A DNA stretch of 64,000 bases from contig OX246740.1 of the NCBI GenBank assembly GCA_945910005.1, forward strand, positions 59,594,646 through 59,658,645. Reading direction: 5' to 3'. Shown piece after piece: positions 47,601-63,375 of this stretch. The position numbers were made by a program, and so were the translations under genes. This DNA comes from Isoperla grammatica (lineage: Eukaryota; Arthropoda; Insecta; Plecoptera; Perlodidae). The notes beneath the pieces are model-generated. The model worked only from the letters and a program-made list of their open reading frames with translations, was not told the DNA's origin and ran no database searches. Positions within the stretch are counted from its first letter, which is position 1, and each line of letters opens with the position of its first letter.

Positions 47601-49349
47601 ACTAACACTGCGGAGCAACACTACCATTCGAGTCGTCTTGAGTTAATGGCAATAGTATGGAGCATGCAAAGGTTACGATCCTTCTTACTTGGCATTCATT
47701 TTACTGTAGTGACTGACTGCCAGGCTCTTGTATATTTAAATGAACAGAAAACCATGAATCCAGTAATCGCGCGAGCGTATGACCTCGTCCAAGAATTCGA
47801 TTTTGATGTACGCCATCGACCCGGCATTAGGATGCAACACGTAGACGCACTCAGCCGAGCTCCTGTGGAAGCCGCAAGTGACACAATGGATGACGTAATC
47901 GCTGATCGCCTAGAAGTTCTACTTACCTTAACGATGACCGATCAAGTTCTTCTAATGCAACGATCCGATAACAAACTAAATGAAATGCTTAAGATTCTTC
48001 AAAAACCGAAAACAGAACGAACCAAGGACGACGAGAACAAGATTTCCGACATCGAACTGAAGGATGGGATTCTTTTCAAAACGATAAAAACGACTGACGA
48101 ACGCGAGAAGAAACTCTTCGTTGTACCATCATCAATGAGGAAAAGCACAGTAGTCAAGTGCCACGACCTCGCTGGTCACTTTGGCCTGGATCGAACGATC
48201 GCAAACATTCAAAACAACTATTGGTTTCCAGGGATGAGACGTTACACAAAGCATCACATCTCTCAATGCTTCGAATGTCTTCTTCACAAGGCTCCAGGTG
48301 GACGACAGGCTGGATTCCTGAACCCTATTCCTCCTGGAAACAGACCCTTTTCTACCATTCATCTTGATCACTTGGGACCCTTTCCTACTAGTTCCAAGCA
48401 AAACAAGGAAATATTAGTGCTGATATGCAACCTCACTAAATATGTTCATATTTACCCAGTTAAGGACACGTCATCGAAGAATGTCCTAAAGTGTATGACA
48501 GACTTTGCTACATCCAGGGGATTGCCGGACCGCATCATAAGTGATCGAGCTTCGTGTTTCACATCCAACCAATTTGCAGAGTACTGCCTATCTCACGGTA
48601 TCGTGCATATCCTTAACGCAGCTCGACATCCACGAGCTAACGGTCAGTGTGAAAGAGTGAACCGAACGCTGATTCCGCTGATCGCAATCTCACTGCAAGA
48701 TCCACAGCACCGAGATTGGGATAGAAAACTAAAGGAAATTGAAAGGGACCTTAATAATTCCATCAACAAAACGACAAATAGAACTCCATTTGAAGTACTA
48801 CACGGGTATAAACCTAGATTCACGGATGGAGCACTACGGCCGATTACGAACATAGCCGGTAACGACGAGTGGCATCAACCAGACCTGGTGCAGGCAGAAG
48901 TTAAGTCTAGCATCGAGGCCCAGCAACCCTTAATGAAGGCAACTTTTGACAAACGTCGTCACAAGGGTGTGACCTACGACATTGGCGAAGTGGTGGTGAT
49001 GCAGCGAGCACCGGTCCAAACAGGGGAACCGACGAAGACGCAGGCCATATTCCGAGGTCCATTGATCATTACTGACGTCTTACCCGCAGATACCTATCGT
49101 GTATCGCAACTGCAAGCCGGTGACAACAACAGATTCTACGTCACAACTGCGCACGTATCCCAGTTGAAGTCATGGAAATGCCATTCGGATGATGAAGACG
49201 AGACTCTTTCGGAAGCGGAACCAGAAGATGAACCTAATGTAATTCGCCAGCCGAGGACTCGTCGAGCACCAGCCCATTTAAATGATTATGTAACGTTACA
49301 AAATGAACATTATGTCATGATCTTAATAACTTGTATTTGTATTTGTTAA
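44670..49349 (+). CDS. Gag-Pol polyprotein of the Ty3/gypsy element
   Basis: 1,559 residues in one frame, no frameshift between gag and pol. Residues about 90-260 are a Gag capsid-like helical region. Two CCHC zinc knuckles start at Cys309 (CFNCNKMGHISGDC) and Cys331 (CIECGMEGHTKKYC). The aspartic protease has LIDPGSS at Asp383, with Pro in place of the usual Thr or Ser. Reverse transcriptase carries YLDD at 800-803, RNase H TDAS at Asp949. Integrase has a zinc-binding His1165/His1170/Cys1200/Cys1203 and the catalytic triad Asp1233, Asp1292, Glu1328 (35 residues between the last two). The C-terminus is acidic. It copies element RNA into DNA and inserts it in host chromatin. No env-like frame follows. 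All hallmark residues I checked are present, so it may be active. Confidence 0.96.
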   Translation: MSNVNNTQIDNGIELLYQASQEGQTQQPPGRLRPTSDSFEEINQGTMTVEAMMQLMIEQNRRKDEQMTIMLNALTVRPREPEYRVMPDLHKSIPCFDGEGSSSKASSWIHSVESTGEIHKWNDSFILESARTHLVGAASHWYRYRKFHNWTDFVSQFRATFVGGSSLPERWKLMQQRVQVHGESTSAYFHEKIALCHDVNLDFNETKSQVLIGLWSRDLCDMLMARYHANADQLLQDVRYFEEIHKERVERIPRREKAAPQPAQPRLMETSVKRTDGPFMKTEASAMKTEPKISTKATPSSFNDADVKCFNCNKMGHISGDCMEARRPLKCIECGMEGHTKKYCKNKQPESVSLITLDDQGSSPSKYVKTAKIENYELQALIDPGSSTCTIQASAAIRCQLKIQPTTSTLVGFGIADNLTKPIGQSIVKVEIDGIVGEEVGVLVVPDQAQPTEMLIGRTWLDQPTIAYARIDDQLIIGYRTEEPFSTMTVDLSNRVYLRPVASKVVLPANSMNFLQVRSESTQDFTMVCDQDDFHQVFSIIGGQTIEPIMNSSDKEITLTDNSSVARGRVIENCTTTNNILHDEGKRLPFRPIDLEDLNIDCSVSQLQATELLELVNEYRDCFSLTLEELGCTNLATMQIVEEPGSKPVASRPYKTNAAERETIRGIVKEWKEAGIVTETTSPYASPVLLVKKKTGEQRLVVDYRRLNQQTIKERFPLPNIDDQMERLTEGRIFVVLDLAHGYLQLPLDDASKEKTAFITPDETGKFERLIFGLTNGPAEFQRVMNRALGPLRNTVVMCYLDDILIPAKNWTDMLAKLRLVFDALRAARLTLRITKCEFGKTRIDYLGFQISAGKITPGEKKMEAIKQFPIPQNAHEVRRFLGLTGFFRRFLDHYSSKAEPLTRLTRANEPFVWMEEQNAAFSSLRDALSSTPVLALYNPHARTELHTDASSQGLAGMLLQEGEDKRLHIVYCVSKRTNTAEQHYHSSRLELMAIVWSMQRLRSFLLGIHFTVVTDCQALVYLNEQKTMNPVIARAYDLVQEFDFDVRHRPGIRMQHVDALSRAPVEAASDTMDDVIADRLEVLLTLTMTDQVLLMQRSDNKLNEMLKILQKPKTERTKDDENKISDIELKDGILFKTIKTTDEREKKLFVVPSSMRKSTVVKCHDLAGHFGLDRTIANIQNNYWFPGMRRYTKHHISQCFECLLHKAPGGRQAGFLNPIPPGNRPFSTIHLDHLGPFPTSSKQNKEILVLICNLTKYVHIYPVKDTSSKNVLKCMTDFATSRGLPDRIISDRASCFTSNQFAEYCLSHGIVHILNAARHPRANGQCERVNRTLIPLIAISLQDPQHRDWDRKLKEIERDLNNSINKTTNRTPFEVLHGYKPRFTDGALRPITNIAGNDEWHQPDLVQAEVKSSIEAQQPLMKATFDKRRHKGVTYDIGEVVVMQRAPVQTGEPTKTQAIFRGPLIITDVLPADTYRVSQLQAGDNNRFYVTTAHVSQLKSWKCHSDDEDETLSEAEPEDEPNVIRQPRTRRAPAHLNDYVTLQNEHYVMILITCICIC

Positions 49350-49418
49350 TTTAACATTTGCCTATGTAACGTCAATATTTTCACTATCGAGGCCGATAAT
49401 AATTGCAGAATGGCCGAA

Positions 49419-49615
49419 TGTTAGAAATACATATTTAAGATTTGAAATCGCCAAGGCGCTGAGCGGGTCAACAATAGTAACGACGCGGAGTCGGTTGTTA
49501 TCTATGGTCTAGTGGGTCTGTATGATTGTGTTTTTTTTAAAGTAAATAAAGAAATATCGTAATCCTGACTGAGTGTATTATATTTTAAGTGAATCAAAGT
49601 TTCTCTTTTTTAACA
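49419..49615 (+). repeat. 3' LTR
   Basis: 197 bp, no difference seen from the 5' LTR. The stretch just upstream (gataataattgcagaatgg) is not a clear polypurine tract. Confidence 0.95.
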
Positions 49616-49619
49616 CTAA

Positions 49620-49987
49620 GTATAGGCCTACCTCAAGGAAAAAATTACCAGTAGGCTACAGTGAAGCATGGTGCAAATTTTGCTGGTTTCAGCAATGATC
49701 CAAAAGCTCTAGGCCTAGGCCTAGTTCCAGAAAGAACAGGGAAACAGTTAAAACCAAGGGACCTTCAATTGTGCTGTGATTATCATTATCCATTACTAGC
49801 CGAATAGGCCCTTGTCTAAGCTCCCGGTCTTACCGAGCCCCAAGTTGCCAGATTTAATGCTAGGTCTAATTATAAATTTAGTAGTGTACATGCAACCCAA
49901 CTTTGACAAACAATATTGTTCACAGAATGGCTGAGCGGGAACACAATGAACTACAAATAACGTGGGCTTGTACCCCCCTCCATTTCA
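49620..49987 (+). other. Region upstream of the LIM kinase
   Basis: Presumed promoter and 5' UTR of the kinase, now only about 370 bp from the retrotransposon. An ATG at 49927 opens a frame that would not match the coding frame after splicing, so it would act as a short upstream frame if transcribed. No TATA box recognised. Confidence 0.45.
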
Positions 49988-56149
<6,162 letters not shown>

Positions 56150-57740
56150 ACGTCGTGTGAACAGTGAGACCCGGTTAGTGCATGCTCGGTGGAACCTCCT
56201 TCGTTGCATTTCTCACGCGACTAGCTTTCCATGTCTTGTTTCCATTCCATTGTTTAGATCTGATTAGTTGGGGGCCCTAATGCCCAAGTCAATGTGCAGT
56301 GTTCCATTGTTTAGATCTGATTAGTTGGGGGCCCTAATGCCCAAGTCAATGCGCGGTGTTCCATTGTTTAAGTCTGATTAGTTGGGGGCCCTAATGCCCA
56401 AGTCAATGCGCGGTGTTCCATTTTTTAGATCTGATTAGTTGGGGGCCCTAATGCCCAAGTCAATGCACGCTGTTTATTGTTTAAATCTGATTAGTTGGGG
56501 GCCCTAATGCCCAAGTCAATGCATGCTGTTTATTGTTTAAATCTGATTTGTTTGGGGCCCTAATGCCCAAGTCAATGCACGCTGTTTATTGTTTAAATCT
56601 GATTAGTTGGGGGCCCTAATGCCCAAGTCAATGCACGCTGTTTATTGTTTAAATCTGATTAGTTGGGGGCCCTAATGCCCAAGTCAATGCACGCTGTTTA
56701 TTTTTCAAATCTGATTGGTTGGGGGCCCTAATGCCCAAGTCAATGCACAGTGTTTATTGTTCAATGTCTAGATCAGAAACACCCTTATGTTTTACCTATT
56801 TTGTTTCTGTTTGATTGTTAAGAACTGATAGTTCTGACTTGTGGGGCCTAAAGTCCCAGTCATTGTGCTGTGTGAATCATTACAATTATTTGTTCAAGAG
56901 TTAAAGCAGTTTGGAGCCTAATGCCCCAGTTTGTGCACAGTGTGAATCATCACACATTGATTTAAGGTGAATGGTAGTTTCACTGCAAAAACAACAAATT
57001 TAATGTTTTTTTTTTTGTAACATCCTGAAAACTTTTTAAATCGAGTGTTTAGTTCTCATCATGCTAACTTATCACTTTTCAATATAGTGTACAGGTTTCT
57101 CAAGATGTTACTTCAATATTGAGGGTATCCGTTTTACGAGCTTTGAAGCCTAATTACTAATTAGCCTTAGTGTGCTTGTCAAACGATTTGCTCAATTGAC
57201 CAAATGTACAAATGAGAAATGTATCGGTGAAGTTCCACTTCAAGTAAAGAGTAGGAGAGAAGCAGAGGAAGAATAGTTCTGGTTTATTGGTAGCGTTCTC
57301 CATTGAAAGTCTTATTTAGAAAATGGCAGTTTTTGCTGTGACTGAAGAAGTTGAATTGGCACTAAAACTGAAAATGTAAGTATAAACTAGAATCATCATT
57401 TAAACTTGACAACTGGATTGTAACAGAAATGCCTACTTGCAATGGGTTCAGTTCTGACCATAAAAGTTATAATGAACAAAGTGTTCGTCTAAGGGAACAA
57501 TAATTAAATGTCATCTTACTCTCGTAGTCTTGCGTCTATTCTTCCCAAGTAGCATCTTGTATGTAAATGTAGAATTTGGTACTTCTCAGAAATTGAAAAA
57601 TGTTACAATGTGTGTCATTTTCTATTTCCTATACTGTGGTACGTAGTGGACTTTTCCTCTGTGTCTTCTTCTGTGGTAACATAAACCTAACCTGGTTTCA
57701 CTGTCAAGTGTTGTAAGCTATACCAATAAAAATATTGTAT
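56150..57740 (+). other. Probable LIM kinase 3' UTR and polyadenylation signal
   Basis: Follows the stop codon at 56147-56149. A consensus AATAAA is at 57725-57730, giving a possible UTR of about 1.6 kb. Most of the first third is the minisatellite. A short ATG frame with a donor-like end at 57323-57377 is not convincing as an exon. Confidence 0.5.
56246..56765 (+). repeat. 57-bp minisatellite in the LIM kinase 3' UTR
   Basis: About nine units of 55-57 bp with the core ttgggggccctaatgccc followed by aagtcaatg. Two more diverged copies appear at about 56825-56880 and 56895-56950 (ggggcctaaagtcccagtc; tggagcctaatgccccagt), so the array is older at its 3' side. GGGCCC forms a palindrome in each unit. 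Confidence 0.9.
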
Positions 57741-60403
57741 TTATTAATGATATCTTGACGTGTGGACCGGTCCTAGGTCCAGTCCCGTCAGTGTCAGTTG
57801 GACCTGACTACGGGTGGACCTGACTACGGGTGGACCTAGGACCAGCCGTAGTGGCGTGGGTGCTCTAGCAATATGTGTAGAAGCCAGCCTTTTAAGATAA
57901 TGTAACACCATGCTTATACACGTGCACAACTTATTGTGCGACACAACAATGAATCTCTGTACTTAAACTTTACTACTATGTATTAACAATAGCCTGGCCT
58001 ATTGTATTGTACGTATATGCAATGTGTTATATTTGTGTTGCTCTATTGCAACCCAAATACTTCAGCTCAATTGGGTCTACCTTTATGCAATAGAGTACCC
58101 TATGTATTAGTTAGCAATGTTTTTCATTCCATGGTTGTTGGTCTTCTGGTGATGTTCCCAATCTTCTGTAGAGGTGGACACACCGATATTGTAGGTTGGC
58201 AACGTGGTTGACCAGTTCATTCCAATGAGTATGTATTATTGTACTACAAGTAGTTGACATTCACCATTATATTTCTAAAAGAGGCTATATATCAAATAAT
58301 TTTAGGTGTGTCTTGTCTTGTCGAGTCAGCGAATGGACATTGCTTGCGTTGGATTTTGATGTCATTGATCATGTTAAAAAGAATTTGCATAAGAATTCAC
58401 TTTTTCACAGACAATAAGACTGTTAGTGAGTTGTTTTATACTGAACTTCCAAGCAGCAACATTTGGTCATAATGTCCCCCTCTAAAAGCCTTGCAAACGT
58501 ATTGTGATAAACAGTGCCCCGATGTCAGTACCCTTACGGTCAAGTATTGTCAGTACCCTTACGGTCAAGTATCTCAGCTAGGTAGCTCACCGAAACTATG
58601 TCAGTACCCTTACGGTCAAGTATCTCAGCTAGGTAGCTCACCGGAACTCTCTGCTCGCCAGTGTTGTTTGACACGCAATGCAATACGGGGATTAAATAAA
58701 AGATACTACAATAGTATTACATAAGTTCAGCCAAAATTGCTCGAAAACTCAATTTTGCTATCTAAATTATTAACAAATGGTGTCATTTTCATACATTCAC
58801 TTCAATGAAAGTAGGTAGTGTAATGACAAAGCCTAGATAAATCGTTTGATTCTACAATAGTTTGTAGTTTGTACCATTTCCTTCGAGTAAGACTGCAATT
58901 CACTTAAATCTGTCAATTAATTTATTTCAACGGGTGATTCAATTCACTAGGTGGGATGTTTATTTGACTTACCGTTAGTACGTAGGATGATGCTTCCACT
59001 GAAGGTGCCTGTCGCAAGTGCATTTACCACGTAGTATTGTTTGCAGCAATGTTGTAAAATGTATTTCCTAACTGTACTAATGAATTACGTATTAACCATA
59101 TGTGTTGTACAGTTGTATTATTAAACAGAGTTCAATCATTATTGTAGATACGTTCACCCTATAGGGGGCAGTTTGCCAACAGTTGCTGTTGTACTTCAGT
59201 GCTTTTAGTTTCACAGTTCTAAATAAACAAGTGCCATGAAGCGTATAGTCTGCCCAATTACACAAGCGCCACGAGGAACCATCACAACTAACCCGCTTAG
59301 TACTTGCAAATAAATCAAAACGCCAGTTCTGTGTACATCGTGTTTCAATACTATTGGGTCCATTGACCTATAGCTCTTTACGAGCCATCAAGTAATAAAA
59401 TAATATGGTTAGCACATCTTTGAGGGGAAGCTTTAGACCGGTCGGCAATCGTGGCACGCTGTCAAACCCGGTGATTGAAATAGTGTAGCGCCGTTGCGTC
59501 GCGTGTTTGGCTTTGCACCAATGTAAATCTTTGTAAATTGTATAAATGTACAGTCGGACTAAAATTTAATGGAAACAAAAATTAATTAATCTGAGAAGAG
59601 TTCAATGTTCTATTATTTTATTGCGTGTACGGGGTGTGTATATGTGCCTACCTAAAAGTAAAATCTCTTGTTAGTGATGTGTGAAACTGGCATCGTAGCG
59701 TGAGCGCTACAGCGTTTCCGCTAGGTTGTGACTGGTTTCGGGACTCGGCCGCTGTAGCTGGGCAGTGTTCAACTCAAGTCAGGGAATTGTTGCCCCAATT
59801 TGTAGTTTAGTTGTACAGATAAGATGATTAACGGAAGACTGTCACGTTTTTACTGTTGCAAATATGTAGATAGGAGAAGATAGTATTGTCACAGTTCCTT
59901 AACAAATTTTACTAGTTAAATAAGATTTAACCAACTCTAATACTCATGTTTTTAATTTAAAAGAAAAAATAACCTTATTTGTGTTTAAAATAAGAACAAA
60001 ATTATATTTAATTTTAATTCATTAAAATTTTAATGTATCAATAAGCAACATTCTAATCTGTGTTATTAACTTAATTCTAAAACATTCTTGCCAGCATTTA
60101 AGTTGAAATATATAATAACTGAAATGTTTAACATTCCATTATTTAATTGTTTTATGTTTGTTTGTTTTTGTTATGAATCCTTTTTTTATTTTTATTGAGT
60201 TGTAACTTGTATTATGTATGTTTTTTTAAGACCTCAAGTTATATTGATGAAATATACAAGTCTAAGTAGCATAATCTGTCTCCTGTATTTAGTCTCTGTG
60301 TTACCTGAAATCAAAATCATTCCTATTGGTAACTATGTAACTATGTTCAATGTTATTTGTGCTTTTCTTCTATGGTAGTGGAACTCTAATCTTCTCTCCA
60401 ATA
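57741..60403. other. Intergenic DNA with small duplications
   Basis: No gene supported. Direct repeats are present at 57808-57841 (ggacctgactacgggt twice) and at 58525-58640, where gtcagtacccttacggtcaa occurs three times and the longer unit ending agctaggtagctcaccg twice. Confidence 0.5.
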
Positions 60404-60411
60404 GAATAACC

Positions 60412-61586
60412 CAGGGCTTTTCTTCGGCCGGTACGAGCCGGTACGCGTACCGGCTAACACAAGAGGCGTACCGGTAAAAGGCAATAAAGTCACACTATAG
60501 CCGGTACGCTACGATTAGCCTTGAAGCGCGTGAATAACTTTGAATTGTGCAGTGTGACAGGCTTGTGACTGCAAAATATGTTTCATTTGAAATATAAGGA
60601 TGTTGCCACCTGCTGGTGACATGGTTGTGACATATTGTAGTAAATCACTTCTTTTTAGACTCTTGGCGGCCACTCACTACAGTAATCTTTTCTATTATTT
60701 GGGTCATCAGTTCTAAGGAAAGATAATTAGGGTTGTTTTGACTAAAATGTCAACTGTCAAGAGAAGCTTCTGGGAACCGCGAAAGAGTATGTACCCATTC
60801 TTACTTTTCTGTTTTCCTTAAAAGCGCCTTTTCAATTTACAGACAACGATTGGGTTGTGTTGGGGGAGGGAGGGGGGGAGATCGGTGGTCAAGGGATTGT
60901 AAGTTGTGTGTGGCAGGGTTAGTTTCCTCTCTGTTGAGGAGTGGAGATGTCGTTGTGATTAGCGTGTTTAGTGAGAGTGTAAAAAATAAAAATAAACCGA
61001 AAAATAACTTCTTGGGTCGTCACCTCGCCACCTATACCCGAAACAGAGCAAGAGACCGACGTGTTGTTGACGAGAAAATGACTATGAGTCATGTTTGGAA
61101 AGTGCTTTGCATTCGATATCAATGATATCATTGATGATGGTGAGCTATAAATTATTTTAAAACAAATGCACGTCTCGTGTATGGGTCACGTTAATCAGGG
61201 GCGGATTCAACATGAGGGGGGGGGGGGGGGGCTAAAAAAATAATTTTAGTTTCTGTCTTATAACAATGAAACCATCACTATTGGCACGTTTAAAAAATAT
61301 TTTATGTTTTCTGCGGACGCTGCTCGATCGTGTGGACACAGATCTAATCCCAGTCATGAGCTGTGCAACATAAGCTTCATATTTCGTCGATATCTACGAT
61401 ACAAATCCGCATTCAAAATGCGTTTTTGGCCATCAAACTTAATGCAGTACCCCAAAATTTTTTCGCCTACGGCGAATTTGCCTCCGGCGGCTGGGGCTAA
61501 GCCCCAGACCCCAGCTTTACCACGCCAGTCACATGAAACATTATACCGAACGTACCGGTTAACTTTATTTTAGAAAAAAAGCACTG
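60412..61586 (+). mobile_element. Second hAT-type DNA transposon derivative (1.18 kb)
   Basis: Left end CAGGGCTTTTCTTC at 60412 and right end reverse-complementing to CAGTGCTTTTTTTC at 61586, flanked by a perfect 8-bp target duplication, GAATAACC (60404-60411 and 61587-61594). Subterminal CCGGTACG and ACCGGT motifs occur on both sides. A G-run lies at 61217-61231. Near the right end the sequence cgcctacggcgaatttgcc is followed by a small palindrome, ggggctaagcccc. It is too short for a full transposase. Confidence 0.85.
60747..60786 (+). pseudogene. Putative transposase first exon inside the second hAT element
   Basis: An ATG opens MSTVKRSFWEPRK and ends at a consensus-like donor, AAAGA|GTATGT. 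The basic/aromatic start resembles N-terminal exons of hAT-related proteins. No later exon was found within the element boundaries, so it is probably a relic. Confidence 0.35.
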
Positions 61587-61594
61587 GAATAACC

Positions 61595-62331
61595 AGTCGA
61601 GATCCTATTTTGATTTCTTTTTCTAACCATTCATTTCATTTCAGGTTTTTGAAAATTCAAGTTAGAAACAAATTTGAAATGTGTGTTGTGGGGCTTGACT
61701 TCCCACATAGTAGAACCATATCATTGAATGTAGCAAGCAAGAGGGTCACTGTGGACTTGCTCGTCTAGCAATATCCCTGGCCTAAATGCCTCCCGCATGT
61801 TAACTTGATTCCTTCCTGCCCGCTTGATCCCAGTCCGTCCCCTCCCCGAGAGTGGAAGCAGAACTCTCTCAGCCCTCCCGTTGGGTTCACACAACATATG
61901 CATGCATCATCGAGATTAACAAATCTGCTAGTGGATCATTTAGAGGGTGTTTTGTGCTCCGTAAGCAACAAGGTATGTATTGTTTTCATCTGTAAGATAA
62001 TTATACTGATAGTATTACAGTGTATAGTTTCTGTTCTGTGCACAAGGCAGTTGACTTAGTAAGAAGACCATTGAAGTAACAAAATATGTAACATTCTTGA
62101 CTTGTAGGTTCTGACTCCTGATGACGCACAAGGTAATGTGTGATATGTCGCAGTGCATGCTTAGAGCAAGTTAAACAGTATCAACACCTGAATCCATCGG
62201 ACCAAGCCAATACTTGAGGTCTTGTTATCGTCGGATCGGAATTAGGCTACAAGAACTAAAGGAGACTGTGTTTAATCTTGAATATATTACTAGTTCATAC
62301 CTCATACCAAATATACAAGTGGACCAGTCAG
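61595..62331. other. Intergenic DNA, no gene seen
   Basis: Single-copy sequence between the hAT element and the 53-bp array. Short open frames on both strands at 61721-62059 have no recognised domain. Confidence 0.45.
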
Positions 62332-62690
62332 CTGAAGTTTTATTGTACCTATTGTACTAGAAATTTATATCAGTTGCATTAAGTTTTATTGTACCTAATG
62401 TACAAGAAATTTATACCGATTGCATTAAGTTTTATTGTACCTAATGTACAAGAAATTTATACCGGTTGGGCGGTTGCATTAAGTTTTATTGTACCTAATG
62501 TACAAGAAATGTATACCAGTTGCTTTGAGTTTTGTTGTACCTAATGTACAAGAAATTTATATCAGTTGCTTTGAGTTTGGTTGTACCTAATATACAAGAA
62601 ATTTATACCAGTTGCTTTGAGTTTGGTTGTACTTAATGTACAAGAAATTTGTACCAGTTGCATTAAGTTTTATTGTACCTAATGTACAAC
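62332..62690. repeat. About 53-bp tandem repeat with a palindromic core
   Basis: About seven units of agttttattgtacctaatg followed by tacaagaaatttataccag and ttgcatta. One unit has an extra ggttgggc insertion. TTGTACctaatGTACAA makes a 6-bp inverted repeat in most units. Confidence 0.9.
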
Positions 62691-63375
62691 AACTGAAACT
62701 CTGGCATTGGTTGATTTTGAAGTCTGCACAAACCAAGACGTACGTCCACAGTTTGCAATATAATAGGTCCGATTAATGCCTTAAACGCGATTTCATAGGA
62801 AATGTTCATCTTGTGTTTGAGGTATGTTATGATGCTTGAGTCTGGGACGCAGGTTCGGTCATCTATTGCCACTCATCGTCTCAAATAGCGTGGTTACAAT
62901 ATTAGCAACAATCATCATCGTTGACCTCTCATAACCCCCCCCCCCCCCTCACCCTCGTTTCTCGTGTTTGCTGACAATCTACACAATTTATGGAATTTTA
63001 CAATTGATTGTGATATGGTTAATAGGACTAGTAACTTAAGTATGATGCTGTTGGTAGTAAAGTTACGTCTCTAGTCTAGACGGACCGGGTCCCGCGATCA
63101 CCCTCGTTGCGTCGTGTCGAGAGGGGGGGGGGTTATTATTTGTGGGGTAATAACTGTCGCGCGTGACTCGTTTTGTTATTGTGGACGGTGTGAGTTGAAC
63201 ATTTAAGTGTTCTCGTCTCATGGAAGCGATGATCGCCGCCCTTGGACTCGGTTCTACACAAAACTCGGGGGAAAACTTGAAGCCGGGGGCAATAATTATC
63301 ATCAACTCCAGGTTTAATAAAACTAAGTTATTTAGTTATCAATTGAGCTGTCGGCCGGCCAAATTTATGTCCCCG
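62691..63375. other. Intergenic DNA with a SINE fragment
   Basis: A partial SINE-like tail (ctcatcgtctcaaatagc at about 62873) matches the element at 32.9 kb. C-runs are at 62935-62948 and a G-run at 63123-63132. No gene is supported. Confidence 0.45.

Larger units (their letters stand above)
44161..49615 (+). mobile_element. Full-length Ty3/gypsy LTR retrotransposon
   Basis: A 5,455-bp element with two 197-bp LTRs that read base-for-base the same, TG...CA ends and a 4-bp target duplication, CTAA (44157-44160 and 49616-49619). A single intact gag-pol frame fills the inside. Domain order protease, reverse transcriptase, RNase H, integrase places it in Ty3/gypsy rather than copia. Identical LTRs plus an intact frame indicate a recent insertion. 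Its right end is 372 bp upstream of the LIM kinase start codon, same strand. Confidence 0.97.

Noticed and set aside
44744..48853. Minus-strand frames inside the retrotransposon
   Set aside because: They are shadows of the gag-pol frame with no domains of their own.
57323..57377. Short first exon (ATG, 18 codons, donor-like GTAAGT) after the LIM kinase
   Set aside because: No downstream exon or family match was found; it lies before the probable polyadenylation signal and is likely part of the kinase 3' UTR.
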